From Acidimangrovimonas pyrenivorans (GTDB lineage: Bacteria; Pseudomonadota; Alphaproteobacteria; Rhodobacterales; Rhodobacteraceae), in the NCBI RefSeq assembly GCF_042643245.1, contig NZ_JBHRSK010000004.1:868001-932000 (forward strand): a stretch of 64,000 nucleotides of DNA, given 5' to 3'. Positions 24,878-33,178 of the stretch are shown here, in pieces (the first letter of the stretch is position 1; the number at the start of each line of letters is the position of its first letter). The translations under genes and the position numbers were made by a program. The notes beneath the pieces were generated by a model. That model saw only the letters and a program-made list of their open reading frames with translations. It did no database searches and was not told the origin of the DNA.

Positions 24878-24905
24878 TTGCATCCCGCGCCCGCGCATGT
24901 ATAAG
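24878..24905 (+). promoter_or_regulatory. Candidate promoter of rpsF-rpsR-rplI
   Basis: TTGCAT, a 16-bp spacer and TATAAG, leaving a leader of about 100 nt before the rpsF start codon. The -10 matches five of six consensus bases. Confidence 0.5.
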
Positions 24906-24952
24906 GCGCCATCCTTCCGCAAGACCACGAAACCGGCGCAGCCTCTCGTGAG

Positions 24953-24977
24953 CGGGCCGCGGAAGGCTCACTGCCCG
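24953..24977 (+). promoter_or_regulatory. Candidate S6:S18 autoregulatory leader hairpin
   Basis: CGGGC pairs with GCCCG around an interior that has CCG on the 5' side and CAC on the 3' side. Leaders of rpsF in many bacteria carry a hairpin with a CCG bulge bound by the S6:S18 pair. The match here is by general form only and was not folded. Confidence 0.35.
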
Positions 24978-25012
24978 TTCTATGAAATGCGCATCGCAGA
25001 AATGGAGTTCGC

Positions 25013-25363
25013 ATGCCGCTTTACGAGCATGTCCTCATCGCGCGTCAGGACCTGTCCAACGCGCAGGCCGAAGGCCTCGTCGAACATTTCTCCACGGTTC
25101 TGGCTGACAACGGCGGCAAGGTCGTCGACAGCGAGTACTGGGGCGTCAAGACGATGGCCTACAAGATCAACAAGAACCGCAAGGGCCATTACGCCTTCCT
25201 TCGCACCGACGCCCCGGCGCCGGCCGTGCAGGAGATGGAGCGTCTGGCGCGGCTGCATGACGACGTCATGCGCGTGCTGACCATCAAGGTCGACGAGCAT
25301 GCCGAAGGCCCGTCGGTCCAGATGCAGAAGCGCGACGACCGCGAGCGCGGCCCGCGTCGCTGA
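25013..25363 (+). CDS. rpsF: 30S ribosomal protein S6
   Basis: Small-subunit protein that pairs with S18 on the platform (116 aa). The sequence MPLYEHVLIARQDLSNAQAE, the GGKVVDSEYWGVKTMAYKI segment and a charged tail are typical of alphaproteobacterial S6. It is the first of three genes; rpsR follows after 26 bp. GGAG precedes the ATG. Confidence 0.98.
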   Translation: MPLYEHVLIARQDLSNAQAEGLVEHFSTVLADNGGKVVDSEYWGVKTMAYKINKNRKGHYAFLRTDAPAPAVQEMERLARLHDDVMRVLTIKVDEHAEGPSVQMQKRDDRERGPRR

Positions 25364-25389
25364 TCGAGGCAGAGGAAAGGACATAACCC

Positions 25390-25617
25390 ATGGCCAACAA
25401 ACCGTTTTTCCGCCGTCGCAAGGTCTGCCCCTTCTCGGGCGACAACGCGCCGAAGATCGACTACAAGGACGTCCGTCTGCTGCAGCGTTACATCTCCGAG
25501 CGCGGCAAGATCGTGCCGTCGCGCATCACCGCCGTGTCGGCCAAGAAGCAGCGTGAACTGGCCCGTGCCATCAAGCGCGCCCGCTTCCTGGCGCTGCTGC
25601 CCTACGCCGTGAAATAA
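25390..25617 (+). CDS. rpsR: 30S ribosomal protein S18
   Basis: Small-subunit protein S18 (75 aa). The KPFFRRRKVCPFSG start with one retained cysteine and the IDYKDVRLLQRYISERGKI segment are diagnostic. It lies between rpsF and rplI, the usual order. Confidence 0.98.
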   Translation: MANKPFFRRRKVCPFSGDNAPKIDYKDVRLLQRYISERGKIVPSRITAVSAKKQRELARAIKRARFLALLPYAVK

Positions 25618-25629
25618 GGGGGAAGACCG

Positions 25630-26217
25630 ATGCAAGTCATTCTTCTTGAACGCGTGGCCAAGCTGGGCCAGATGGGCGACGTCGTCGCCGTCAAGGACGG
25701 CTACGCCCGCAACTTCCTGCTGCCGCAGGGCAAGGCGCTGCGCGCCACCGACGGCAACATCAAGGGCTTCGAGGACCGCAAGGCCCAGCTCGAAGCCCAG
25801 AACCTCGAGACCCGCAAGGAAGCCGAGGCGCTGTCGGAGAAACTCGACGGCCAGAGCTTCGTCGTGATTCGCTCGGCCTCGGATTCGGGCGCGCTCTACG
25901 GCTCGGTCACCCCCCGCGACGCCGCCGATGCGGCGACCGAGGGCGGCTTCACTGTCGACCGGCGCCAGATCGTGCTCGACCGTCCGATCAAGGAACTCGG
26001 CCTGCACGACGTGACCGTGGTCCTGCACCCGGAAGTGTCGGCCAAGATCTCGCTCAACGTCGCCCGCTCGCCCGAAGAGGCCGAGCTGCAGGCCTCGGGC
26101 AAGTCGATCCAGGAACTGGCGGCCGAAGCCGAGGCCGAAGCGGAATTCGAGATCGCCGAGCTGTTCGACGATATCGGCTCCGCCGGCCAGGACGAGGAAG
26201 GCGCGAGCGAAGAGTAA
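25630..26217 (+). CDS. rplI: 50S ribosomal protein L9
   Basis: Large-subunit protein L9 (195 aa). The N-terminal RNA-binding domain has the signature GYARNFLLPQGKAL near residue 24, then a long connecting helix and the C-terminal domain. The tail is longer and more acidic than in E. coli L9 (149 aa), ending DIGSAGQDEEGASEE, as seen in relatives of this group. The operon ends with an intrinsic terminator. Confidence 0.97.
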   Translation: MQVILLERVAKLGQMGDVVAVKDGYARNFLLPQGKALRATDGNIKGFEDRKAQLEAQNLETRKEAEALSEKLDGQSFVVIRSASDSGALYGSVTPRDAADAATEGGFTVDRRQIVLDRPIKELGLHDVTVVLHPEVSAKISLNVARSPEEAELQASGKSIQELAAEAEAEAEFEIAELFDDIGSAGQDEEGASEE

Positions 26218-26241
26218 TCTTCCCGCAACTGCTGGAATACG

Positions 26242-26272
26242 AAACCGCGCCGGTCCCCCGGCGCGGTTTTTC
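26242..26272 (+). terminator. Intrinsic terminator of rpsF-rpsR-rplI
   Basis: AAACCGCGCCGG / CCGGCGCGGTTT with a short loop and TTTTTC, 25 bp after the rplI stop codon. Confidence 0.85.
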
Positions 26273-26394
26273 ATTCGGAGGTGCCACGACCTCCTGCCGA
26301 TCGGCGTCGAGCCCGTTGCGATCGTTCCCGGCAGACCCGGCGGGAGCAGGGCGAACGGAGGGGGCTCGGCAGGAACGACGGCGCCTCTCCCGCC

Positions 26395-26408
26395 TTGACC
26401 CCGATCAA
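26395..26408. promoter_or_regulatory. FNR/FnrL-type box
   Basis: TTGACCCCGATCAA matches the TTGAY-N4-RTCAA dyad bound by FNR/FnrL-type oxygen regulators. It is centred about 65 bp before the start codon of the gene at 26467, so activation under low oxygen is likely. No second copy was found in the window. Confidence 0.6.
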
Positions 26409-26466
26409 GGCACCCCCTTCCCCGCTCTGGCACCCTCTCTGCATCCCCAGGGCAAGGAATGGTCCG

Positions 26467-26988
26467 ATGCAGGAGAACCGTCTGCCGCATTACGACATGA
26501 GCGTGAACACCACCGGCTGCTGCCCGCGCTTCGATCCCGCGGGCTGGGACGGCCAGGTGCTGCATTTCAACGACAAGCCCTTCCTCCGCGCCACCACCCG
26601 CAGCGAGAACCACGTGCCGCAGGACATGGCCGAGGTCTTTTCCCGGGTGAACGCCCACATGCAGCAGGCCGGCGCCTTCGACCCGGATAATTTCATCGTC
26701 CTCAGCCACGATCCCTCGGCCGAGACCGGCGAGCATTTCTTCGCCGTCAGCAAGCCGGTGCCGGACGAGGAGATGGTCGAGCTGTCGGGCGATTTCGTCA
26801 CCAGGGTCTTCGACGGCCCCTACCAGGACGGCCCGCGCTGGCAGGCCGAGATGGAGGCGGTGGTCCGTGCCCGCGGGGCCGAGCCCGACCGGATTTTCTT
26901 CTTCTACACCACCTGCCCGAAATGCGCCGCGGCCTATGGCCACAACTACGTCGTCGGCGTCGCCGAAATCCCGGCCCAGGCGGGCTGA
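26467..26988 (+). CDS. Unknown 173-aa protein behind an FNR-type box
   Basis: I do not recognise this family with confidence. The protein is soluble and has no signal peptide. Conserved-looking segments are NTTGCCPRFDPAGWDGQ near the start, GEHFFAVSKPVPDEEMVEL in the middle and YTTCPKCAAAYGHNYVVGVA near the end. The two Cys pairs (CC near 17-18 and CPKC near 149-152) could bind metal or be redox active. The general shape is a little like GyrI-type ligand-binding domains, but this is a weak guess. The start at 26467 is preferred because the reading frame before it covers the regulatory box. Confidence 0.75.
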   Translation: MQENRLPHYDMSVNTTGCCPRFDPAGWDGQVLHFNDKPFLRATTRSENHVPQDMAEVFSRVNAHMQQAGAFDPDNFIVLSHDPSAETGEHFFAVSKPVPDEEMVELSGDFVTRVFDGPYQDGPRWQAEMEAVVRARGAEPDRIFFFYTTCPKCAAAYGHNYVVGVAEIPAQAG

Positions 26989-27114
26989 AGCCGGGGCTTC
27001 CCTCCGGCGGCCCCGGCGCATAGCGCCGCCGCCGGGTAGCGCCGCCCGGCCCGGGGTTCACCGCCGCCAAGCTCCACGGACATCGAAAAGCGACCGCCCC
27101 GCTGATGCGCCAAT

Positions 27115-27143
27115 GAAAAGGCCGCCCCCCGAAGGAGCGGCCT
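27115..27143 (-). terminator. Intrinsic terminator of tig
   Basis: On the minus strand GGCCGCTCC / GGGGCGGCC with a TTCG-type loop, then TTTTCATTGG, about 22 bp past the tig stop codon. Confidence 0.8.
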
Positions 27144-27164
27144 CAATCTCGCGGCGCGTCGGCC

Positions 27165-28499
27165 TCACTCTTCGTCGAGCGCCTCGACGGCCTTCTGCAG
27201 CTCGTCCTTGCCGACTTCCTTCTCGGTGACCTTGGCGTTCTCGACGATGTGGTCGACCACCTTGTCCTCGAAGATCGGCGCGCGCAGCTGCTGCTGCACT
27301 TCCTGGTTCTTCTGCACGAACTCGAAGAAGGCGCGCTCCTGGCCCGGGTATTGCCGCGCCTGGTTCATCACCGCCTGGGTCATTTCCTGGTCGGTGACGT
27401 CGATCTCGTGCTTGCGGCCCAGTTCGGCCAGCAGCAGGCCGAGGCGGACGCGGCGGTTGGCCAGCTTCTTGTGCTCGTCGGTGACCTCGATCTCGCCGTG
27501 GTTGTGGCCATGCTCCTCCGGGTGCTCGTCATGCCACAGCTGGTGCGCGATCTGGTTGGCCTCGGCCTCGACCAGGCTCGGCGGCAGTTCGAACTCCACC
27601 AGCTTGTCGAGCTGGTCGAGCAGCGCCCGCTTCATCACCGCCCGCGCGGCGCCCTTGTATTCCTCTTCCAGCCGCTCGGCGATCTGGGCCTTCAGCGCGG
27701 CAAGGTCCTCGGCGCCGTATTTCTTGGCCAGCTCGTCGTCGATCTCGGCCGGCTTCGGCGCCTTCACCGCCTTCACGGTGCAGGCGAAGACGGCATCCTT
27801 GCCGGCCAGGTGGGCCGCGCCGTATTCCGCCGGGAAGGTCACCTTCACCTCGACTTCTTCGTCGGCCTTGGCGCCGACCAGCTGATCCTCGAAGCCCGGG
27901 ATGAAGCTGTTCGAGCCCAGCACCAGCGGGTAATCCTCGGCCGAACCGCCCTCGAACTCCTCGCCGTCGACCGAGCCCTTGAAGTCGATCACGACCTGGT
28001 CGCCTTCCTTGGCCTTCGAGCCCTTGCGGCGGTCGGCGAAGTTCTCGGCCGATTCCGCGAGGTTCTTCAGCGCCTCTTCGACGGCCTCGTCATCGGCCTT
28101 GACCACCAGCCGCTCGAGCTCGACCTTCGAAGCATCGAGCTCCGGGATCTCCGGCAGCGCCTCGTAGCTCATGTCGACGACGACGTCCTTGCCTTCCGAC
28201 CAGTTCTCGCCGTCCTGCATCTGGACGTCGGGCTGCATCGCCGGCCGGTCGCCGGTGGCTTCGAAGTGGTCGCGCATCGCGTTGTCGATCGCATCCTGCA
28301 TCGCGTCGCCCAGCAGGCGCTGGCCGAACTGCTTGCGCAGGATCGCCAGCGGCACCTTGCCCTTGCGGAAGCCCTTCATCTCGATCTCGGGCTGCGCCTC
28401 GACCAGCTTTTCCTGCACCTTGGCATCCAGCTCGGCCGCCGTCACCGTGATGGTGTAGCCGCGCTTGAGGCCTTCCTTTTGGGTCTCGGTGACCTGCAT
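27165..28499 (-). CDS. tig: Trigger factor, ribosome-bound chaperone and prolyl isomerase
   Basis: First chaperone met by nascent chains (444 aa, standard length). The ribosome-binding signature GFRKGKVP is near residue 44, the FKBP-type isomerase domain occupies about 150-240 (GDQVVIDFKGSVDGEEFEGG), and the C-terminal helical arms follow. The tail is acidic. The longer frame runs upstream through the tRNA gene, so the ATG at 28499 is the start. It lies 22 bp downstream of tRNA-Leu. Confidence 0.97.
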   Translation of the reverse strand: MQVTETQKEGLKRGYTITVTAAELDAKVQEKLVEAQPEIEMKGFRKGKVPLAILRKQFGQRLLGDAMQDAIDNAMRDHFEATGDRPAMQPDVQMQDGENWSEGKDVVVDMSYEALPEIPELDASKVELERLVVKADDEAVEEALKNLAESAENFADRRKGSKAKEGDQVVIDFKGSVDGEEFEGGSAEDYPLVLGSNSFIPGFEDQLVGAKADEEVEVKVTFPAEYGAAHLAGKDAVFACTVKAVKAPKPAEIDDELAKKYGAEDLAALKAQIAERLEEEYKGAARAVMKRALLDQLDKLVEFELPPSLVEAEANQIAHQLWHDEHPEEHGHNHGEIEVTDEHKKLANRRVRLGLLLAELGRKHEIDVTDQEMTQAVMNQARQYPGQERAFFEFVQKNQEVQQQLRAPIFEDKVVDHIVENAKVTEKEVGKDELQKAVEALDEE

Positions 28500-28520
28500 C
28501 TTATCGTCCTTCTTTCCTCT

Positions 28521-28605
28521 TGGTGCGGGTGGAGGGACTTGAACCCCCACGCCTTGCGGCGCCAGAACCTAAATCTGGTGCGTCTGCCAATTCCGCCACA
28601 CCCGC
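28521..28605 (-). tRNA. tRNA-Leu (anticodon UAG)
   Basis: An 85-nt cloverleaf with a long variable arm. The acceptor stem is GCGGGTG/CACCCGC, the D-loop has TGGCAGAC, the anticodon stem CCAGA/TCTGG encloses loop TTTAGGT (anticodon TAG), and the T-arm has GGTTCAAGTCC. The CCA end is encoded in the DNA (28523-28521). Confidence 0.97.
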
Positions 28606-28784
28606 ATGAACCAAAGACAGCCCCGCCGCTCCTCGCCGACAGGGCCGCCCCGAAAACCGGCGCCCTTCTAGCAAAGCCGCGTGCCGGATGCGAGAGGAAA
28701 AAGCGCCCAAGAAAATGCCCGCTCCTTACCCATTCTTGACATATTTCAACCCCAGAGTACCGGGAGCAACAGCAGGAACGTCCA

Positions 28785-29273
28785 ATGTCTAAGCGGACCG
28801 GGGGCAAGGCGGCGACCAACCGCGGCGCTCAAAATCACGACATCACGCCCGCGGGCATCGCGGCCGGCACCATCGTGCTGACCCTGCATGGCGCCCTTCC
28901 GGTCGAATACCTCACCCCCGGCGATCGCGTCGTCACCCGCGACGGCACGCGGGTGCTGCGCGGGCTGCATGTCCGCGTCGCCAGGGACGAGCCGGCGATC
29001 CGCATCGCCGCCAGCGCCCTCGGCCATGACCGGCCCGAGGCCGAGATGGTGGTCTCGCCCGAGCAGGAGATCCTGATCCGCGACTGGCGCGCCAAGGCGC
29101 TCTACGGCGTCGAGACCGCGATGGTTCCGGCGCGGCGGCTGGTCGACGGCCAGTATGTCCGGCGCGAGACGCCGGAAGAGCTGCGCCTGTTCACGCTCGA
29201 ATTCGACAGCCCCGCCGTGATCTATGCCGGCGATCTCCAGCTCGCCTGCGACCGCGTCGCCGCCGAGGTCTGA
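28785..29273 (+). CDS. Small Hint-domain protein
   Basis: A 162-aa protein carrying a Hint (hedgehog/intein-type) domain. After a basic, Gly-rich start come the domain blocks GIAAGTIVLTLHGALPVEYL, TPGDRVVTRDG, and the later VVSPEQEILIRDW. Canonical Hint domains splice or cleave themselves at a Cys/Ser at the start of the domain; here the matching position reads GTIV, with no Cys or Ser, so self-cleavage is doubtful. Rhodobacteraceae have many stand-alone Hint_2-type proteins of unknown role. It is convergent with nnr, with an interspersed element between the genes. Confidence 0.8.
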   Translation: MSKRTGGKAATNRGAQNHDITPAGIAAGTIVLTLHGALPVEYLTPGDRVVTRDGTRVLRGLHVRVARDEPAIRIAASALGHDRPEAEMVVSPEQEILIRDWRAKALYGVETAMVPARRLVDGQYVRRETPEELRLFTLEFDSPAVIYAGDLQLACDRVAAEV

Positions 29274-29292
29274 ACCCCCGGCCCCGAGCGGC

Positions 29293-29326
29293 CCTTCATC
29301 TTCCCTCGAATATCCCCGCCGGAGGC
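29293..29326. repeat. Interspersed intergenic element
   Basis: CCTTCATCTTCCCTCGAATA followed by TCCCCGCCGGAGG, a shorter copy of the family at 17841 and 24810, between the Hint gene and nnr. Confidence 0.5.
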
Positions 29327-29368
29327 AACCACCCTCACCGGCGGTGCAGCCATGCCGGGACGACGCGG

Positions 29369-31012
29369 CTACAGCCCCAGCGCCCGGAACACCTGCGGCA
29401 GCTCCTCCGGCAGATCCTCGGCGATCAGCCCCGGCCCGAAGCTGCGGGCGCATTCGACATGGAGCCAGGCCGCCGTTTCGGCCGCGCCCCTCGGATCGAA
29501 GCCGCGCGCCAGCAGCCCGGCGATGAAGCCGGCCAGCACGTCGCCGGCACCGGCCGTCGCCAGCCACGGCACTGCCCGCTCGTAGGCGGCGGAATTGACC
29601 GCGCAGCGCCCCCCTGCATCGGCAATGACGGTGTCCGGCCCCTTGAGCAGCACCACGCAGCCCGCCCGCGCCGCCGCCTCCCGCGCGGCATCGACGCGGC
29701 AATAGGCCGGCCCGGTCTGCGCCGGCGCGGTCAGCTTCTCGGCGATGTCCGGGAACAGCCGTGCGAATTCGCCGCCATGGGGCGTCAGCACCGTCGCCGT
29801 GCCCCGCGTCAGCCCGAACAGCAGCTCGGGCGCCTCGGCGAAGGCGGTCAGCGCGTCGGCGTCGAGCACGCAGGCCCGGCCGCTCTCCAGCGCCACCGGC
29901 ACCAGCGCCCGCGCCCGGTCCAGCCCCAGCCCCGGCCCGAGGCCGAGCGCGTTGATCCGCCCGTCCTTCAGCAACTCCGCCAGCGCCTCGGCATCCCGCA
30001 GCGGTCGCAGCATCACGGCATTCAGCTGCGCCGCGTTCTCGATCAGCGCCGCCGGCGGACAGCCGAGCGTCACCAGCCCCGCCCCGATCCGCAGCGCCCC
30101 CCGCGCCGCCAGCCGCGCCGCGCCGCCTCGTCCGGGTCCGCCGGAGAGGATCAGGGCGTGGCCGTGGCTGTATTTGTGCTCGCCGGGGAACTTGGAGAGA
30201 CGGTAGAAGCTTGGCTCTGCCAGCGTCACCCTTTCGCCCGGCGGCACCGCCGGGCAGCGCCCGACCGCCCCCCCGGGCGGGCGCTTCTCGCCCCCCCGCG
30301 GCCGGCCGCCGCCCTCCAGGCCAATGTCCTTGACGACGACCTTGCCACAGGCATCGGGCCCATAGCCCAACACATGACCAAGCTTCTTGGCATGGAAAGT
30401 GACCGTCAGGTTCGCCAGCATGCAGCTGTCAAGCGGGTTCTCATCCTCATATCCCGGATAGGCCCCGCTATCCGACGACAAGCCGCTCGGCACATCCACG
30501 GCGACGACATGCGGGAAGGCCGGATTGCTGCGCGAGGCCGCGTTGCAGAGATTGACCTGGTCCTGCATCCGGCACAGCGTGAGGAACGGCCGTGTCAGGC
30601 CGATGCCGAAAATCGCGTCGACGATCAGCGCGACGCCGTCGCCCTCGTCCGGGTAGCCGTCGGGGGCATCCTCATCGAGCGCCCGAACCGCCCCCATCTC
30701 CACCCAGCGCCCGTAATTCACCCGTGCATCCGGCGGCAGTTTCTCCGCGTCGCCATAGAGATAGACCTCGACCTCCCAGCCCCATTCCCTGAGCAGCCGC
30801 GCCACCACGAAGCCGTCGCCGCCGTTGTTGCCCGGCCCGCACAGCACCACCGCCCGCTGCGGCGCCGCCGCCAGTTCCGGCCATTCCTCGAACACCGCTT
30901 CGACGACGCCGCGCCCGGCGCGCTCCATCAGTTCCAGCCCGGTGACCGCGCCGGAGGCGATCGCCGCCTCCTCGATGGCGCGCATTTGGGCAGATGTCAG
31001 AAGTTCAGTCAC
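29369..31012 (-). CDS. nnr: Bifunctional NAD(P)H-hydrate epimerase / ADP-dependent dehydratase
   Basis: Repairs hydrated NAD(P)H (547 aa). The N-terminal YjeF epimerase domain has LCGPGNNGGDGFVVARLL near residue 56. The C-terminal ribokinase-like dehydratase domain has the ATP/substrate motif WLATAGAGDVLAGFIAGLLA near 480-500. The two are joined by a linker carrying a REP-like palindrome inserted in frame (30256-30291), which codes for a Gly/Arg/Pro-rich stretch. The GTG at 31012 fits the family N-terminus (TELLTSAQMRAIE); an ATG at 31045 would add 11 residues. It is divergent from glnB. Confidence 0.93.
   Translation of the reverse strand: MTELLTSAQMRAIEEAAIASGAVTGLELMERAGRGVVEAVFEEWPELAAAPQRAVVLCGPGNNGGDGFVVARLLREWGWEVEVYLYGDAEKLPPDARVNYGRWVEMGAVRALDEDAPDGYPDEGDGVALIVDAIFGIGLTRPFLTLCRMQDQVNLCNAASRSNPAFPHVVAVDVPSGLSSDSGAYPGYEDENPLDSCMLANLTVTFHAKKLGHVLGYGPDACGKVVVKDIGLEGGGRPRGGEKRPPGGAVGRCPAVPPGERVTLAEPSFYRLSKFPGEHKYSHGHALILSGGPGRGGAARLAARGALRIGAGLVTLGCPPAALIENAAQLNAVMLRPLRDAEALAELLKDGRINALGLGPGLGLDRARALVPVALESGRACVLDADALTAFAEAPELLFGLTRGTATVLTPHGGEFARLFPDIAEKLTAPAQTGPAYCRVDAAREAAARAGCVVLLKGPDTVIADAGGRCAVNSAAYERAVPWLATAGAGDVLAGFIAGLLARGFDPRGAAETAAWLHVECARSFGPGLIAEDLPEELPQVFRALGL
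30256..30291. repeat. REP-like palindrome inside the nnr coding region
   Basis: GCGCCCGACCGCCCCCCCGG followed by GCGGGCGCTTCTC: the GCGCCCG / CGGGCGC arms around a C-rich centre match the copy at 14886-14920. It shares the 16-mer CGGGCGGGCGCTTCTC with 36758-36773. Confidence 0.6.
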
Positions 31013-31190
31013 TCGTCCCGCCCTCACGGATTCATCATTGCGCATTTCGCGCCCTTGCTGCCTATAATTTAATCAACGCCCATTGATTCCGCTTCCTGCC
31101 GCCCGGCGCCGAACCCTGCCCGATTGTCCCCCCCGGTGAGAAGTGTTGTGACACGAGGCGGAAACGCAAATCCAAAGGGAGTCGGCAGCG

Positions 31191-31529
31191 ATGAAGAAGA
31201 TCGAGGCGATCATCAAGCCCTTCAAGCTCGATGAGGTCAAGGAAGCCCTCCAGGAGGTCGGCGTGCAGGGGCTCTCGGTGATCGAGGTCAAGGGCTTCGG
31301 CCGCCAGAAGGGCCATACCGAGCTTTATCGCGGGGCCGAATACGTCGTCGACTTCCTGCCCAAGGTGAAGATCGAGGTGGTGCTGGCCGACGATCTGGTC
31401 GAGAACGCCGTCGAGGCGATCGTCTCGGCCGCCCGCACCGACAAGATCGGCGACGGCAAGATCTTCGTCAGCCCCGTCGAACAGGCGATCCGCATCCGCA
31501 CCGGCGAAACCGGCGACGACGCGATCTGA
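31191..31529 (+). CDS. glnB: PII signal protein GlnB
   Basis: Nitrogen-status signal transducer (112 aa). The T-loop GFGRQKGHTELYRGAEYVVDF carries the uridylylated tyrosine at residue 51; the B and C loops (TGETGDDAI at the end) bind ATP and 2-oxoglutarate. It is just upstream of glnA, the standard glnBA order, with 68 bp between them. Confidence 0.98.
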   Translation: MKKIEAIIKPFKLDEVKEALQEVGVQGLSVIEVKGFGRQKGHTELYRGAEYVVDFLPKVKIEVVLADDLVENAVEAIVSAARTDKIGDGKIFVSPVEQAIRIRTGETGDDAI

Positions 31530-31597
31530 AGGTTTTTCGCGGCGGTCTGGAGGATGGACCTGCCGCAAGCATGCTCAACAGAAGGGATCATGGTCAC

Positions 31598-33004
31598 ATG
31601 AGCAAGGACAAGGTTCTCAAGACCCTCAAGGACGAGGAAGTCGAATATGTCGACATCCGCTTCACCGACCCGCGCGGCAAGCTGCAGCACGTCACGGTGA
31701 TCGCGGACGAGGTCGACGAGGACTTCCTCGAAGAGGGCTTCATGTTCGATGGTTCGTCCATCGCCGGCTGGAAATCGATCGACCAGTCCGACATGAAACT
31801 GATGCCCGATTGCGACAGCGCCTATATCGACCCGTTCTACGCCGAGAAGACGCTCTGCCTGCACTGCAACGTGCTCGAGCCCGACACCGGCGAGCACTAT
31901 GACCGCGACCCGCGCGGCACCGCGGTCAAGGCCGAGGCCTACCTGAAGGCCTCGGGCATCGGCGACCAGGCCTTCTTCGGCCCGGAAGCGGAATTCTTCC
32001 TGTTCGACGACGTCCGCTACTCGGTCTCGATGAACAAGGTCTCCTACGAGGTCGACGCCATCGACGGCGCCTGGAACACCGACGCCGAGTATGAATCGGG
32101 CAACTCGGGCCACCGCCCGGGCGTCAAGGGCGGCTACTTCCCGGTCAACCCGATCGACGACGCCATGGACCTGCGCAGCGAGATGCTGAGCACCATGAAG
32201 CGCATGGGCATGAAGGTCGACAAGCACCACCACGAAGTGGCCAGCTGCCAGCACGAGCTGGGCCTGATCTTCGGCACGCTGACCAAGCAGGCCGACAACC
32301 TGCAGATGTACAAGTACGTGATCCACAACGTGGCCCACGCCTACGGCAAGACCGCCACCTTCATGCCGAAGCCGATCAAGGGCGACAACGGCACCGGCAT
32401 GCACGTCAACATGTCGGTCTGGAAGGACGGCAAGCCGCTCTTCGCCGGCGACAAGTATGCCGACCTGAGCCAGGAGGCGCTGTATTTCATCGGCGGCATC
32501 CTCAAGCATGCCAAGACGCTGAACGCCTTCACCAACCCGTCGACCAACAGCTACAAGCGCCTGATCCCGGGCTTCGAAGCCCCGGTGCTGCGCGCCTACT
32601 CGGCCCGCAACCGCTCGGGCTGCGTCCGGATCCCGTGGGCGGAAAGCCCGAAGGCCAAGCGTGTCGAGGCCCGCTTCCCCGACCCGGCGGCCAACCCCTA
32701 CCTGGCCTTCTCGGCGCTGCTGATGGCCGGCCTGGACGGCATCAAGAACAAGATCGACCCGGGCCCGTCCTCGGACAAGGACCTCTACGACCTGCCGCCG
32801 GAAGAACTGGCCTCGATCCCGACCGTCTGCGCCAGCCTGCGCGAGGCGCTCGAATCGCTGGAAGCCGATCACGACTTCCTGCTCGCCGGCGACGTCTTCA
32901 CCAAGGGCCAGATCGAGGGCTACCTGGCGCTCAAGTGGGAAGAGGTCTACGCCTACGAGCACACGCCGCACCCGGTCGAGTACCAGCTCTACTATTCCTG
33001 CTGA
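31598..33004 (+). CDS. glnA: Glutamine synthetase type I
   Basis: Ammonia assimilation: glutamate plus ammonia plus ATP to glutamine (468 aa). The beta-grasp N-terminus has DIRFTDPRGKLQHVT; metal and substrate motifs include MFDGSSIAGWKSI, GPEAEFFLFDD, and GTGMHVNMSVWKDG. The adenylylated tyrosine is residue 397 in KDLYDLPPEE, so covalent control by GlnE is expected. The start at 31598 gives the family N-terminus, MSKDKVLKTLKDEEVEYVD. It ends in an intrinsic terminator. Confidence 0.98.
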   Translation: MSKDKVLKTLKDEEVEYVDIRFTDPRGKLQHVTVIADEVDEDFLEEGFMFDGSSIAGWKSIDQSDMKLMPDCDSAYIDPFYAEKTLCLHCNVLEPDTGEHYDRDPRGTAVKAEAYLKASGIGDQAFFGPEAEFFLFDDVRYSVSMNKVSYEVDAIDGAWNTDAEYESGNSGHRPGVKGGYFPVNPIDDAMDLRSEMLSTMKRMGMKVDKHHHEVASCQHELGLIFGTLTKQADNLQMYKYVIHNVAHAYGKTATFMPKPIKGDNGTGMHVNMSVWKDGKPLFAGDKYADLSQEALYFIGGILKHAKTLNAFTNPSTNSYKRLIPGFEAPVLRAYSARNRSGCVRIPWAESPKAKRVEARFPDPAANPYLAFSALLMAGLDGIKNKIDPGPSSDKDLYDLPPEELASIPTVCASLREALESLEADHDFLLAGDVFTKGQIEGYLALKWEEVYAYEHTPHPVEYQLYYSC

Positions 33005-33025
33005 GCCGGGAAACAATACCTGCGG

Positions 33026-33053
33026 AAGGGCGCCTCCGGGCGCCCTTTTGTTT
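33026..33053 (+). terminator. Intrinsic terminator of glnBA
   Basis: AAGGGCGCC / GGCGCCCTT, 9-bp stem with a TCCG loop, followed by TTGTTTTT. Confidence 0.88.
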
Positions 33054-33178
33054 TTAAAGCGGAAACAGTCAATCCCCTAACCCATTGCAGCAAATCCAGA
33101 AAATTCCACATTTTGCGCTCAAATGGGGCCGATTTCGGGCCGACAGTATCTCTTGCAAGCTGGCTGGAGACCTCTGTC

